Notes: a model not told the origin generated them from the sequence alone. A stretch of DNA of 64,000 nucleotides from DASPSM01 sp963800135 (GCA_963800135.1 CAWCZR010000006.1:310001-374000), one strand, 5' to 3'. Counted from the stretch's first letter, positions 1 to 10,640 are shown. Made by a program: numbers and translations.

Positions 1-3000
1 CGGTTTCACGTCGTCTCTTGCGACCCGACGCAGACCCACGCCATCGCCCTGGCCCGCAGCGGTGCGAGCTACATCATCCAGGGGCCGCCGGGAACGGGGA
101 AATCGCAGACGATCACCAATTTGATCGCCGACTTTGTCGTGCGTGGGAAACGCGTGCTCTTTGTCTGCGAGAAGCGGGCGGCGATCGACGTTGTCTATCA
201 TCGGCTCAAGCAGCGCGGCCTGCACGAACTCTGTTGCCTGATTCACGACTCTCAGGCCGACAAGAAAGAGTTCGTGATGGATCTCAAGGCGACGTACGAG
301 TCGCACCTGGCCGCCGCCCACAAAGAGCCCGATGAGGCGGCCGCACGCCGCGGGCGTCTCGTCAGCCAGTTCGAGAAGGAGTTGCAGCCGCTCGAGCAGT
401 TCGATGCCGCCATGCGCAACGCTCCGGACACGTGCGCGTGGCCACTGCGCGCGACGCTCGATCGGCGAATTCGCCTGGCCGACCAGGCCCCCGACCTGTC
501 GCCGCTGGAATGGGAGCGAATTCCGTTTTACGCCGACTGGCATCGCCATCGCGGGCAACTGACCGAACTGAGCGAAACCGTCGGCGACGTGCAGGCCGAC
601 GGCATCCTGGCTCATCACCCACTGCATCTCTTGAGCGGCAAAGTCGTTGAGGCCGAGCGTCCGTTGGAATTGGTCAGCCGCTGCCTGACCCAAAGCGCTG
701 CCCAACTCCGCCGATTGCAGGCCGACCTGGAGCGACTCGCGCTGCCAAGCGGCTCGTTCGAGGATCTCGAGCAGCTAGGCTTGGCCGTCGCCTACGCCCG
801 GCAGGCAGCCTTTCTCGCCCGTGCGCAGGCGATGTCGATGCTCAACCCCTCGGGCGAGGCGGCCCACCGCTGGCAGGCCGAAACGAAAAAAATCCGACAG
901 GGCGACCAGGAGATCGCGAAGAAGCGGGAGGCGACGCAGGGCTGGCGCGAAAAGCTGTCGCCCGACGACGTCGAAACGGCCCTCGCCCAGGCCCGCCTGT
1001 TCGACGGGCGGATGCTCGCGTTTCTCAAGCCGGCCTGGTGGCGGCTCCGGAGCGTGCTCCATCGAGCCTACGACTTCTCGAAACACAAGGTCCGCCCGTC
1101 GTGGGTCCGCATCCTCGACCAGCTCCGCGATGAGCACCAGGCGGTCGCCCGCCGCGATGAACTGGCCAGGGCCACTTGTTTCGCCTTCGGCCTGGAGGGG
1201 GAATTCGACCAGCTGGCCGCCGAGCTGTCGGCACTCGAGCAGACGATCGACCGCTTGCCCGAAACGGTGCGCTCGCTCCACCGCCACGCCACGACGGCGG
1301 CCGGAGGTGACGGGCAGATTCTCGGCGTGGCCGCGCTCTCCGATGAGCAGGGCCGGTTGGTGTCCAACTGCGACGAATTCCTCGACGCGTATCGCCACGT
1401 GAGCCTGCCCGCGCTGGAGCACGCTTTCACCGAGATGGAAGACTCACTCGACGAGCTTCCCGATTACCTGCATTGCCTTGCGCAACTCAGCGCGCTTCCT
1501 CCGAAACTGGCCGAGTCGATCCGCAGCTTTCCGCTCAACCTGCCGGCGCTGGAAGCGGCGACGGCCGAACGTAGCCTGCAGCTCGCCTGGCGCGACCGCG
1601 CCGTCGGTCGCTTCGATGGAACGGCCCGCCGCCGGCAGCTCGCGCGGCTCCGCCGTCTGGGCGACGACTGGCAGAAACAAAATGCCCAGCGGGTTCGCGA
1701 GATCATTCGGCAGACGTTTCTCGAGCACGTCAACACGTTCGCCAGCCCGGCCGCCCAGCTCAGCGTGCCACAAAAAGCATTCAAACCGACGTACAACCGC
1801 GGCCGGCGGGAGCTGGAGCACGAATTCGCCAAGACCATGCGCTACAAGTCGATCCGCGACCTGATGTCCGGCGACTCGGGGGCCGTCATCCGCGACTTGA
1901 AGCCGGTCTGGCTGATGAGTCCGCTCAGCGTGTCCGACACGCTGCCCCTCAATGCCGACACCTTCGACGTGGTGATCTTCGACGAAGCGAGCCAGATCAC
2001 GCTGGAAGAGGCTGTGCCGTCGATCTTTCGCGCGCGGCAGGCAATCGTCGTCGGCGACGAGATGCAGCTCCCTCCGACGAACTTCTTCGTGAGCCAACGA
2101 CCAGACGAAGGTGACGAGCTGACGTTCGAGGAGAATGGCGAGCTGGTGACCTACGACGTCGACAGCAACAGCTTCCTCAACCAGGCGGCCCGCAACCTGC
2201 CCGCGTGCATGCTCGCCTGGCACTACCGCAGCCAGTCGGAATCGTTGATCAGCTTCTCGAACCACGCTTTCTACGACGGCCGCCTGCTCACCGTCCCCGA
2301 CGCGCGGCTTTCGACGCGCGGCGCCCGCGAGCTCCGCGTCGATTCGCCGGACGACGCGACCCAGAACGCGGACGAGCTGCTCGAGCGCGCCGTGAGCTTC
2401 CACTTCCTGGAGCACGGCGTTTACGAAAACCGCCGCAACGCGGAGGAGGCCGCCTACATTGCCGGGCTCGTGCGGCGGATTTTGGAGCGTGAGGAAGGCC
2501 GCAGCATCGGCATCATCGCGTTCTCGGAGGCCCAGCAAACGGAGATCGAGTCGGCGCTGGCCAGCCTGGCCGACGAGGATCCGGAGTTCGCCCGCCGGCT
2601 GGAACTGGAAACGGAACGCGAAGAAGACGACCAGTTCGTCGGGCTGCTCGTCAAGAATTTGGAGAACATTCAGGGAGACGAGCGGGACATCATCATCCTC
2701 AGTGTCTGCTACGGCCCGACCCGCGATGGCAAGATTCGCATGAACTTCGGCCCGATCAACGTGTCGGGCGGTCACAAGCGGCTCAACGTCGCTTTCTCGC
2801 GGGCGCGCTGCCAGATGGCGCTCGTCAGCTCGATCCGCTCTTTCGACATCACCAACGATTACAACGAAGGCGCCAACTGCCTCAAGAACTATCTGCGGTA
2901 TGCCGAGGCGGCCTCGATTGGCGACGTCGAGATCGCCTCGCAGCTGCTGGCCTCGCTTTCGCAGGCGCGCACAGCGACCGACTCGCGCGAGCCGACCGAC

Positions 3001-3665
3001 GATGCCGTCGTCGGCCAACTCGCCACGGCGCTGCAAGAGCGCGGGTACCGAGTCGATCGGTCGGTCGGCCAATCGCAGTTCCGTTGCGACCTGGCCGTCT
3101 CGCGCGCGGCGACCGCGCGTATCGGCTGGGCATTCTCGTCGACACGGCCGACTGGTACGCCCAGCGGGACTTGATCGAACGCGAGCTGCTCAAGCCCGAC
3201 CTGCTCGTCGCGTTCGGCTGGCGGGTGTACGTGGTGCTGGGCCGCGACTGGTATCAAGATCGGGCCGGCCTGCTCGCGCGAATCGAACGACTGCTGGCGG
3301 GCGAGGAGTTGGAAGAGCCGGTCGACGAGGGCCAACTCGTGCCGACTGATCCAACCCCTGATCCGACGTCCGATCCGCCCCCTGAGGTTGGACCCGAGAG
3401 CACGTCGGTGCCGCCCGCGCCTCCGGCAGAGGAGTCCGCCGACCGGTGGACAGAATATCTCGAATTCGTGGGGGGCGGCTCCTCGAAGTTCTGGGAAATC
3501 TCCGTGAACGGGTCGGACCAAACGGTGCGCTTCGGTCGCATCGGCTCGCGCGGCCAGAGCGTGACGAAAGCGTTCGCCGATCGGGCCGCGGCCCTCGCCG
3601 ACGCCCAACGGCAGGCCGAGGGCAAACGGCGCAAAGGCTACGGCCCCAAGGGTCCCGCGACCTGA
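1..3665 (+). CDS. SF1 DNA/RNA helicase with nuclease-like domain and C-terminal WGR domain (5'-truncated, one frameshift)
   Basis: The frame is open from base 1, so the N-terminus lies outside the window. Numbering codons from base 1, Walker A GPPGTGKS is at codons 28-35, Walker B DEAS at about 661-664 followed by GDEMQLPP, and the late SF1 motifs QGDERD and LNVAFSRAR at about 890-935; this is the AAA_11/AAA_12 (Upf1/Dna2-like) fold. The frame ends at 3174 after a nonsense tail, but frame 3 continues the expected homology: RLGILVD, then LIERELLKPDLLVAFGW and VVLGRDWYQD. This segment resembles the PD-(D/E)XK/Vsr-like domain found C-terminal to such helicases. One base appears to be missing near 3107. 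A proline-rich linker (about 3340-3440) leads to a WGR domain (KFWEI, VRFGRIGSRG) ending at 3665. Helicase-Vsr proteins of this kind (DUF4011-helicase-Vsr, 'Hhe') have been reported in anti-phage defence; that role is inferred here. Confidence 0.85.
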
Positions 3666-4232
3666 CTGTTGCCGAGCCAGCGGCTGCGGCAATCTCCATT
3701 CGTCGCGACGGCCCTCCCGAGGACGCGCGAGACTTTGGGTTCTCTAAACCGCATTTAATTTTGGCGCCCGGCGCCGCGGGCAATCGAGCTTCTGGGTCAG
3801 GCGCGACTCTTAAACGATCACAACGATTCGTCGATCCGGCGGCCGACGGTGCCGTTTGATCTGGGGGTTTTGGGCTCCGGTTCTTGACATTTGCCTTGCG
3901 CAACATAACAGTGGCTCTCTACTGACTTTTGGACCGCAGTCGAAGGTGAGCGAAGCTGGGAGCGCTGACCGGCGTTCGCGGTCGACCAGGCCCGTCGCAG
4001 AGCCCGCATCGACTGCACGCGCAGTCAGCCGTTGTCCCGGATGACGCGACCTTAAGAATCCGGGCTGACCGTCAGGCCATCAACTCCAACAACACGAAGC
4101 GATTCACTGTCTGGGCAACCGCGGCATCAAAAATGCCTCGCGGAAATGGTTTGTTGCGCCACTCTTGGGACCAGGGGTTCGGCGTCGAACCAGTTTGCCC
4201 GGCACGGAATCGTCGCGCGAGATTGCGGGCTT
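3666..4232. other. Intergenic region upstream of the PKS gene
   Basis: No gene is recognised in this stretch of about 570 bases. A TTGACA hexamer at 3884-3889 could be a -35 element, but the matching -10 (TAACAG at 3906-3911) is poor. A GC-rich self-complementary stretch (GGCGCC repeated) lies near 3761-3776. The 5' part of the long open frame (4146-4232) encodes a sequence that does not look like part of the enzyme. Confidence 0.3.
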
Positions 4233-7200
4233 ATGGATCCATCGGCGACATTGCTCTCTCTGTTCGCCTCAGCTGCGTGGATCCACGCATTTGAAGTGCT
4301 CCCCGGATCGGACGGGCGCTGGACGGTCCGCTGCGTCGTCGAAGCCGATCGATCGGCGGACGACCTGCGTGGCCTGCTGAGTGAGCGTGCAGCCAATCTG
4401 GCCGAGCAAGTTGACGTGCGGATCGTGAGCTCCCTGTCTACAACGCCGGACGCGGCAACGAGCGCCGCTCCTGCCCCCTCCCCCGCTCTTGCGCACTGCG
4501 CGGCGGTCGCTCTGCCGGGTCTGGCGGAACTTCCGCAAACGCTGCCCGAGGCGCTGCGGCGCGCGGCGAAAAACGACTCGGCTCAGAGCCTCCTCCACGT
4601 CCGCGCGGATGGCAGCGAAAAATGGCAAACCTTTGCGGACTTGCTCGGCGAAGCCTCGGCAGTTTGCGGAGGACTCGCAAAATTAGGACTCAAGCCGGGT
4701 GACAGTGCGCTCTTGTTGCTCGATCGCAGTGCCGACGTGCTGCCGGCGTTCTGGGGCTGCCTGCTCGGCGGAATTCGACCAGCCATTGCGCAAATTCCTC
4801 CGACGTTCACTGGGGAGAACCGGGGACTCGAGCAGCTTTGCAAAGTCTGGCGACTGCTCGATGGTCCGCTCTTGATCACTAAGACCGACTTGCTCGAACC
4901 GGTTCGCTCGCTGGCCGGACGGCTGGGCGTCGACGCGGTCCGCACGGCGGAGGTCGCCAGTCTGCTCACGTCGGCTCCCACGAATGACACGTTGGCAGCC
5001 CGCCCCGACGACACGGCCTTCTTCAGCCTCACGTCCGGCAGCACGGGTGTACCCAAGTGCATCATGCTGACGCACGCCAACATCATTCAGCGTGCCCACG
5101 GCGCGAATCTGTTGTGCGGTCATAGACCAGAAGACGTCATCCTCAACTGGTTGCCCTTCGATCACATTGGCAGCATTTCCGACTGGCACCTCCGCTGCGT
5201 ACTGCTGGGCTGTCGGATGGTGTATGCCGAGAAAGAAAGTGTGATCGCCCGGCCGCTTCACTGGCTCGATCTGATCGACAAATATCGGGTCACGCATACC
5301 TGGGCGCCCAACTTTGCCTATTCGCTCGTGACGAGCGCGCTGACCCCGCGGCCGGCGAGCGCGTCCGCACCGACGTGGGACTTGTCCTGCGTCGACGGAA
5401 TGTTGACGGCCGGCGAATCGGTTTCGCAAACCGTGACCGAGCCTTTCTTGAAAGAGCTCGCGCCTTACGGACTGCCCGCGACCGCGATTCGGCCGGCGTT
5501 CGGCATGGCGGAAACGGGATCGGGCATTACGTATCAGGTCGTGCGGCACGATCGGCCGCTGAAGTTTCTATCGGTGCAGCGGTCAGGCGCGCCGGCGCCC
5601 TCCGCGGGTTCGTCCAAGTCAGAAGTCGAGAGCGCCGGGACCTTCGCCAGCCTGGGGCCGCCGATTCCCGGCGTCGGCCTGCGGATCGTCGACGACGAGC
5701 AGCAGGTCGTCCATGAAGCGACGATCGGCCATTTGCAGGTTTGGGGCGCGGCCGTGACGCCGGGCTATTTCCACAACCCGGAAGCCAACTGTGTCTTTCA
5801 CGCGGACGGCTGGTTTGAGACCGGCGACCTGGGACTTCTGGCCGACGGCGAACTGGTGATCACGGGGCGGGCGAAGGAAAGCATCATCGTTCGCGGCGTC
5901 AATTACGCGTGCAGCGAATTGGAAGAGACGGTCGGCGGCGTGCCCGGCGTCGAGCCTTCGTTCACCGCGGCCTGCGCGGTGCGTCGCCCCGGCAGCGACC
6001 GCGAAGAATTGGCGGTCTTCTTCCATACGGCGATCGACGAAGAGGGGCCGCTGGGCGAGCTGTTGCGTGAGATCCAGCAACGGCTCGTCCGTCAGACTGG
6101 TGTGCGGCCCGATTTCTTGCTCCCCGTCGCGAAAGAGGCGATTCCCAAGACGGCGATCGGCAAGATTCAACGCATGGAGCTCGGGCGCCGATTCGCCGCC
6201 GGCGAGTTTGCCGCCGTGCTGGCCACCGTCGGTCGCCTGCAGCGGCAGCCCGACGACGCTCGTGCCGCACATGCCCAGCCGCAACTGCCGCAGAACGAAA
6301 TCGAAAAGCAGCTGGCCGAGATCTGGAAAGAGGCGCTGTCCCTCGAGCAGATCGACGTTCGCGATAACCTGTTCGACCTGGGTGGCGACTCGCTGCTGTT
6401 GACGCGGATGCACGTGAAGCTGCAAGACCGCTTCGGCCCGCAGATCTCGTTGGTCGAGATGTTCAACTATCCGACAATCGAGTCGCTCTCGGGTTACCTC
6501 AGCCGGCAGGCGAAGCCCAACGCGGCGTCGCCGGCGGATGAGCGGACCACGGCTCGCCGGCGTAAGGCCGCGCGAACGAATGTCGCGCCTGCGGGCGACG
6601 TCGCCGTGATCGGTATGGCGTGCCGCTTCCCGGGTGCGGGCAACTTCCAGCAGTTCTGGCAGAACCTGTGCGACGGCGTCGAGTCGATGCAGTTCTTCTC
6701 CGATGAAGAGGCACTGGCCGCCGGCGTCGATCCCAGCCTGCTGGCCAATCCCGACTACGTGAAGGTCGCACCCGTCCTGCCGGACATCGAGTGGTTCGAC
6801 GCGAAGTTCTTCAGCATCAGCGCCCGCGACGCGGCACTCATGGACCCGCAACAGCGGGTAATGTTGGAATGCGCGTGGGAGACGTTCGAGGTCGCCGGCT
6901 ACAACCCTCACGCGTATGCCGGCTCGGTCGGCGTCTACGCCGGCGCGGTGATGAACACCTACCTGGTCAACAATCTGTGTCCGGCGCAGGCTTTCCAGTC
7001 GCCGCAGGATCCGTCGGAGATCTTCACGCTCGACTCGATGGGCGGGTTCAAGGTGATGGTGGCCAACGACAAGGACTACCTGCCGACCCGCATCTCCTAC
7101 AAGCTCAACCTCCGCGGCCCCAGCATCAACGTGCAGACCGCCTGCTCGACGACGCTCGTGGCCATCCACATGGCGGCGCAGTCTGTTCGCTACGGCGAGT

Positions 7201-9386
7201 GCGACATGGCGCTAGCGGGCGGCGTATCGATCAAGGTGCCGCAAGAAGCCGGCTACCTCTACCTCGACGACATGATTGTTTCGCCCGACGGCCATTGCCG
7301 GGCTTTCGATGCGCGGGCCCAAGGGACCGTCTTCGGCAACGGGGCCGGCATGGTGCTACTCAAGCGGCTCGACGAAGCGATCGCCGACGGTGACCACATC
7401 TTCGCGGTCATCAAAGGCTCGGCGATGAATAACGACGGCTCGGGCAAGGTTGGCTATCTGGCTCCCAGCCAGGAGGGCATGGCAAACGTCGTCGGCGACG
7501 CGCTGGCCCGCTCGGGCGTCGATCCCCGCACGATCGGCTTCGTCGAAGCGCATGGCACCGGCACCGTTCTGGGCGATCCCATCGAACTTGGCGCCATCAC
7601 GCAGGCGTTTCGCGAGCACACGGGCGAAAAGGAGTTTTGTGCCGTCGGCTCCTTGAAAACCAACGTGGGCCACTTGCAGATCGCGTCGGGCGTTGCCGGT
7701 TTCATCAAGGCGGCTTTGGCGATTTATCATCGGCAGATCCCGCCCACGCTGCATTTCAACACGCCCAATCCGCGGATCGACTTTGCCAACAGCCCGTTCT
7801 TCGTCAACAAGCATCTGGCGGACTGGCGGCGCGGCGAAGAGCCGTTGCGAGCCGGCGTCAATTCGCTGGGCATCGGCGGCACGAACGCGCATGTGATCCT
7901 CGAAGAGGCTCCGGCGCCACAGACACAACGCAAGTTGACCGGGACGCCGCACGTGCTGCCGATCTCGGCACGAAGTCACACGGCGCTACGGGCCTTGATC
8001 GGCCGCTATCGCGATGCGCTTGAACACGCGGACGATTCCTCGCTCGCGGACTTGTGCTTTACGGCGGCCGTCGGCCGGGCCCACTTTGGCGAGCGCTTCG
8101 CGGTGGTGGGTTCGAGCGTGGCCGAGCTCCGCGGTGCGCTCGTGGCCGCTAATGCGGCCGCCAAGAACGGCAGCGAGAACGGGGCGAAGCACGTGTCGCG
8201 CACGCGCGTCGGCTTTCTGTTTTCCGGCGTCGGCACGCAGTCGCTCGAACGGGCCCGCCGGCTGTATGAAACAGAGCCGCGCTTCCGCAAAACGCTCGAT
8301 CGTTGTGGCGAGCTATTGGCCAACGATCTGCCGCAACCGCTGCTTGCTCCACTCTTCGAGGAGACGGAGTCGGCTCCGCCCGCGAGCCGGACCGAAAGTG
8401 CCGAGCCCCTGCTCTTCGCGATCGAATACGCGTTGGCCCAGATGTGGCGGGAGTGGGGCGTCTCACCGGCGGCCCTGATCGGCCACGGCGTGGGCGAGTA
8501 CGCGGCGGCCGCGGTGGCGGGCGTCTTCAGCCTCGAAGACGGGCTGCGTCTGGTCGCCGCCCGCCCCAAGCTCCAACGTGAGACGACACGACGCGAGGGC
8601 CTACTGGCTGTTCGCGCGGACGAAGCCAGGATTCGCGAATTGCTGCCGATCGTGTCGGGTCTCTCGCTCGCTGCGATCAATGGTCCCGATCAGGTCGTGG
8701 TCGCGGGCGAGGCCGAGGCGCTCTGCCGCTTTGCTCGCGAACTCACCTCTCGGCGAATCGCCGCGTGCAAATTACCGCTGGCCGCCCGGTCCAACCTGTC
8801 GGCCGACGACCCGGCTTTCATTGAGTTCCGCAAGGTCGTCGAATCCATTTCGCTTTCGCCGCCACAAACGCTGCTCTTGTCTAACCTGACCGGGCGGCCA
8901 GCCGGGGCGGAAATTGCGACGGCCGACTATTGGTGTCGACAACTGCTCGAGCCGGTCCGCTTTGCCGAAGGCGCCCGCACGCTGGCCGAAGCCTGCGATC
9001 GCTTCCTCGAGGTTGGTCCCGGGGGCACGTTGCTCGAGCTGACGCGGCGATTGTTCCGCGACGATTCGCGATTCCAGTCGGCCGACTGCTGGCTGGCGAG
9101 CCTGGGCTCGGGGACCGACGAACGTCTCGCGTGCGTTCAATCCCTCGCCGAGCTCTATCAGGCCGGCTTGCATGTCGATTGGGAAAGCGTTTACGCCGAC
9201 GCAGGTTGCCGCCGCATGGTGCTGCCGACGTATCCGTTCGAGCGGAAGCGATTCTGGATCGAACGGCCGGCGGCGCGCCCGGCGGCAGGATCGGGCACCG
9301 CAAGCTCGGGCAAAAAGTCGCGCGACGCGGGCCATCGCTCCGGCGCTGCCAAAGTGAAGCAATCGCCCGACCGCGAGCGGCAGTAA
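4233..9386 (+). CDS. Fatty acyl-AMP ligase / ACP / ketosynthase / acyltransferase-like megaenzyme (type I PKS)
   Basis: Predicted 1717 residues in the order FAAL-ACP-KS-AT-like. The adenylating domain has TSGSTGVPK (about 266), APNFAY (an FAAL hallmark), GWFETGDLG and KTAIGKIQR. The ACP carries GGDSLLL with the phosphopantetheine serine at 720. The KS has a complete triad: Cys in QTACST (971), His in EAHGTGT (1107) and His in NVGHLQ (1147). The C-terminal AT-like domain has GHGVGEY (Gly1419) where an active AT has GHSxGEY, and it also lacks the usual His of the HAFHS region (LPLAARSN), so it is probably inactive. There is no KR, DH, second ACP or thioesterase and no phosphopantetheinyl transferase nearby. 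It probably activates a fatty acid and extends or hands it on once; the product is unknown. Start: ATG 4233 was preferred over in-frame ATG 4146 because the intervening residues look non-coding. Confidence 0.9.
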   Translation: MDPSATLLSLFASAAWIHAFEVLPGSDGRWTVRCVVEADRSADDLRGLLSERAANLAEQVDVRIVSSLSTTPDAATSAAPAPSPALAHCAAVALPGLAELPQTLPEALRRAAKNDSAQSLLHVRADGSEKWQTFADLLGEASAVCGGLAKLGLKPGDSALLLLDRSADVLPAFWGCLLGGIRPAIAQIPPTFTGENRGLEQLCKVWRLLDGPLLITKTDLLEPVRSLAGRLGVDAVRTAEVASLLTSAPTNDTLAARPDDTAFFSLTSGSTGVPKCIMLTHANIIQRAHGANLLCGHRPEDVILNWLPFDHIGSISDWHLRCVLLGCRMVYAEKESVIARPLHWLDLIDKYRVTHTWAPNFAYSLVTSALTPRPASASAPTWDLSCVDGMLTAGESVSQTVTEPFLKELAPYGLPATAIRPAFGMAETGSGITYQVVRHDRPLKFLSVQRSGAPAPSAGSSKSEVESAGTFASLGPPIPGVGLRIVDDEQQVVHEATIGHLQVWGAAVTPGYFHNPEANCVFHADGWFETGDLGLLADGELVITGRAKESIIVRGVNYACSELEETVGGVPGVEPSFTAACAVRRPGSDREELAVFFHTAIDEEGPLGELLREIQQRLVRQTGVRPDFLLPVAKEAIPKTAIGKIQRMELGRRFAAGEFAAVLATVGRLQRQPDDARAAHAQPQLPQNEIEKQLAEIWKEALSLEQIDVRDNLFDLGGDSLLLTRMHVKLQDRFGPQISLVEMFNYPTIESLSGYLSRQAKPNAASPADERTTARRRKAARTNVAPAGDVAVIGMACRFPGAGNFQQFWQNLCDGVESMQFFSDEEALAAGVDPSLLANPDYVKVAPVLPDIEWFDAKFFSISARDAALMDPQQRVMLECAWETFEVAGYNPHAYAGSVGVYAGAVMNTYLVNNLCPAQAFQSPQDPSEIFTLDSMGGFKVMVANDKDYLPTRISYKLNLRGPSINVQTACSTTLVAIHMAAQSVRYGECDMALAGGVSIKVPQEAGYLYLDDMIVSPDGHCRAFDARAQGTVFGNGAGMVLLKRLDEAIADGDHIFAVIKGSAMNNDGSGKVGYLAPSQEGMANVVGDALARSGVDPRTIGFVEAHGTGTVLGDPIELGAITQAFREHTGEKEFCAVGSLKTNVGHLQIASGVAGFIKAALAIYHRQIPPTLHFNTPNPRIDFANSPFFVNKHLADWRRGEEPLRAGVNSLGIGGTNAHVILEEAPAPQTQRKLTGTPHVLPISARSHTALRALIGRYRDALEHADDSSLADLCFTAAVGRAHFGERFAVVGSSVAELRGALVAANAAAKNGSENGAKHVSRTRVGFLFSGVGTQSLERARRLYETEPRFRKTLDRCGELLANDLPQPLLAPLFEETESAPPASRTESAEPLLFAIEYALAQMWREWGVSPAALIGHGVGEYAAAAVAGVFSLEDGLRLVAARPKLQRETTRREGLLAVRADEARIRELLPIVSGLSLAAINGPDQVVVAGEAEALCRFARELTSRRIAACKLPLAARSNLSADDPAFIEFRKVVESISLSPPQTLLLSNLTGRPAGAEIATADYWCRQLLEPVRFAEGARTLAEACDRFLEVGPGGTLLELTRRLFRDDSRFQSADCWLASLGSGTDERLACVQSLAELYQAGLHVDWESVYADAGCRRMVLPTYPFERKRFWIERPAARPAAGSGTASSGKKSRDAGHRSGAAKVKQSPDRERQ

Positions 9387-9412
9387 GGCTTTGTCTATTG
9401 CGCCCCGGTCGG

Positions 9413-9844
9413 CTAGCGACGAGTCGTCGTCACGGTTCCGACGCCCGCCAGTGGCGCGATCGAACTGCTGTCCGCCAGCGGCATGATGTAATAGGGAATG
9501 CCGTTGATCTCGTGCGCGGTCGTGCCATCCGGGAGCGGCGTGCCGTCGGCGAAGCCGCGGGGCAACTGGCGCACGGTCGGTGCGACGCGGGACACCCCGA
9601 TGCTGTTGTCCGGAGTTACCCAACTCAACTGAACCTGGGGACCGGCAACTGGGATCGTCCCCGTTTCCGACGCGCGCTTTAGAAACGCCATGTCGAGTGA
9701 GGCGACCTCGTGCCCGAGCCCTGCCAGACGCTGCTCGAGCCCCGCCAGACGCTCTTCGAGGCGATGGATCCAAAAGGCGCCGGCAACGACCACGATCAGG
9801 AGAACGCCGACAATTCCCAGTACGGCCAGACGTCGCTGCGACAT
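9413..9844 (-). CDS. Single-pass membrane protein with short coiled coil, unknown function
   Basis: 143 residues. The start at 9844 is supported by GGAGG seven bases upstream; a longer in-frame extension to 9913 lacks support. Residues about 5-25 form one hydrophobic helix (LAVLGIVGVLLIVVVAGAFW), followed by a short heptad-like segment (RLEERLAGLEQRLAGLG). The C-terminal half is Pro/Gly-rich with the sequence NGIPYYIMPL. It converges with the PKS gene, whose stop is 26 bases away. No family recognised; probably anchored in a membrane with the C-terminus outside the cytoplasm. Confidence 0.7.
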   Translation of the reverse strand: MSQRRLAVLGIVGVLLIVVVAGAFWIHRLEERLAGLEQRLAGLGHEVASLDMAFLKRASETGTIPVAGPQVQLSWVTPDNSIGVSRVAPTVRQLPRGFADGTPLPDGTTAHEINGIPYYIMPLADSSSIAPLAGVGTVTTTRR

Positions 9845-9981
9845 GACGGATCCTCCGACAAGAGAGCGGGGCGGCAATGACACGCTAGCGGCGGCAGGCG
9901 GTGCAGTCCGCAATTATAGAAGAGAACAGGGGCACGATTAAGACGAGTCGTCGGCGTCCGGAGTTCCGCGGAATTCCAATG

Positions 9982-10009
9982 AAAAAAGGCGAGGGTCAGC
10001 CCCCTCGCC
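9982..10009 (-). terminator. Rho-independent terminator of the Gly/Tyr-rich protein gene
   Basis: Read on the minus strand, an 8-bp perfect stem GGCGAGGG / CCCTCGCC (10009-10002 and 9995-9988) with a 6-base loop is followed directly by six T (9987-9982). It lies about 27 bases after the stop codon at 10037-10039. This is a textbook intrinsic terminator. Confidence 0.85.
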
Positions 10010-10036
10010 TTCTCGTCGACTTTTACTTGCCGGCTG

Positions 10037-10381
10037 TTAGCGGCGCCAGTGGCCGCCGTGCGCGTAGCCCCGGCCGCCCCCGTACCCATGACCGTAGTAT
10101 CCGCGGCCGCCCCAATAGCCGCCGCCGACGTAAACGCCCGGCGACGCGTAGCCGTAATACCCCGGCGTGTAACCGGCGTAATAGCCCGGATACGAGTAGC
10201 CGTAGCCGTACGCGTAGGGGCCGGCGGCATATGGATAAACGTAAGCCCGATAGCCCGGATTGAAGCGGCCGTAGCCCGGCCGATTCCAGTACGGTGCCGC
10301 CTTCGCCGTCGAAACATTGCCCGCAAGCATTGCCATCCCGACGATGCCGGCGATTGTCAAAGCTCGAATCGCAGTCCTCAT
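10037..10381 (-). CDS. Small secreted glycine/tyrosine-rich protein
   Basis: 114 residues. The ATG at 10381 is preceded by GGAG at good spacing, whereas the longer in-frame reading (to 10660) adds a sequence with no protein character. A clear signal peptide (MRTAIRALTIAGIVGMAMLA ... AKA|APYW) leads to a mature chain made almost entirely of Gly, Tyr, Pro, Ala and Arg, with repeats such as YPGYYAGY and YGHGYGGGRGY. The gene ends in a strong intrinsic terminator. Low-complexity chains of this kind are usually exported and structural or surface-associated; no specific function can be assigned. Confidence 0.75.
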   Translation of the reverse strand: MRTAIRALTIAGIVGMAMLAGNVSTAKAAPYWNRPGYGRFNPGYRAYVYPYAAGPYAYGYGYSYPGYYAGYTPGYYGYASPGVYVGGGYWGGRGYYGHGYGGGRGYAHGGHWRR

Positions 10382-10640
10382 AATGATGTCTCCGTCATTG
10401 GTTCGCTTTGGTTCTGCCCCATGAGAGACTGCACGTTCCATCGCGCGCCTCAGGCTGTAAGAAATGCAAGAGCCGTGCCGGGAATGCCCGCGCGAGATAC
10501 CGCTCCAGCCGCGCAAGGCCTTGGCGAACGATAGGTTACGATCGCGCGGCAGAGCAAAGACGGTCCGGAGAAACGCGAGATTTGGACCGGATCTGGCCAA
10601 TCGGAGCGGTTTTTCCGGGCAAAAGGACGCGGAATGTGTC

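Noticed and set aside
775..3072. Long minus-strand open frames opposite the helicase gene
   Set aside because: They are shadows of high-GC coding DNA; the residues have no domain character and the plus-strand gene shows clear motifs.
5619..7169. 516-codon minus-strand frame inside the PKS gene
   Set aside because: It is antisense to the FAAL-ACP-KS coding sequence and its translation is Arg/Asp/Val-rich without any recognisable fold.
4233..9386. A complete multi-gene polyketide cluster
   Set aside because: Neighbouring genes (small membrane protein, Gly/Tyr-rich protein, PLP enzyme) show no tailoring, transport or phosphopantetheinyl transferase function; only the single megaenzyme is supported.
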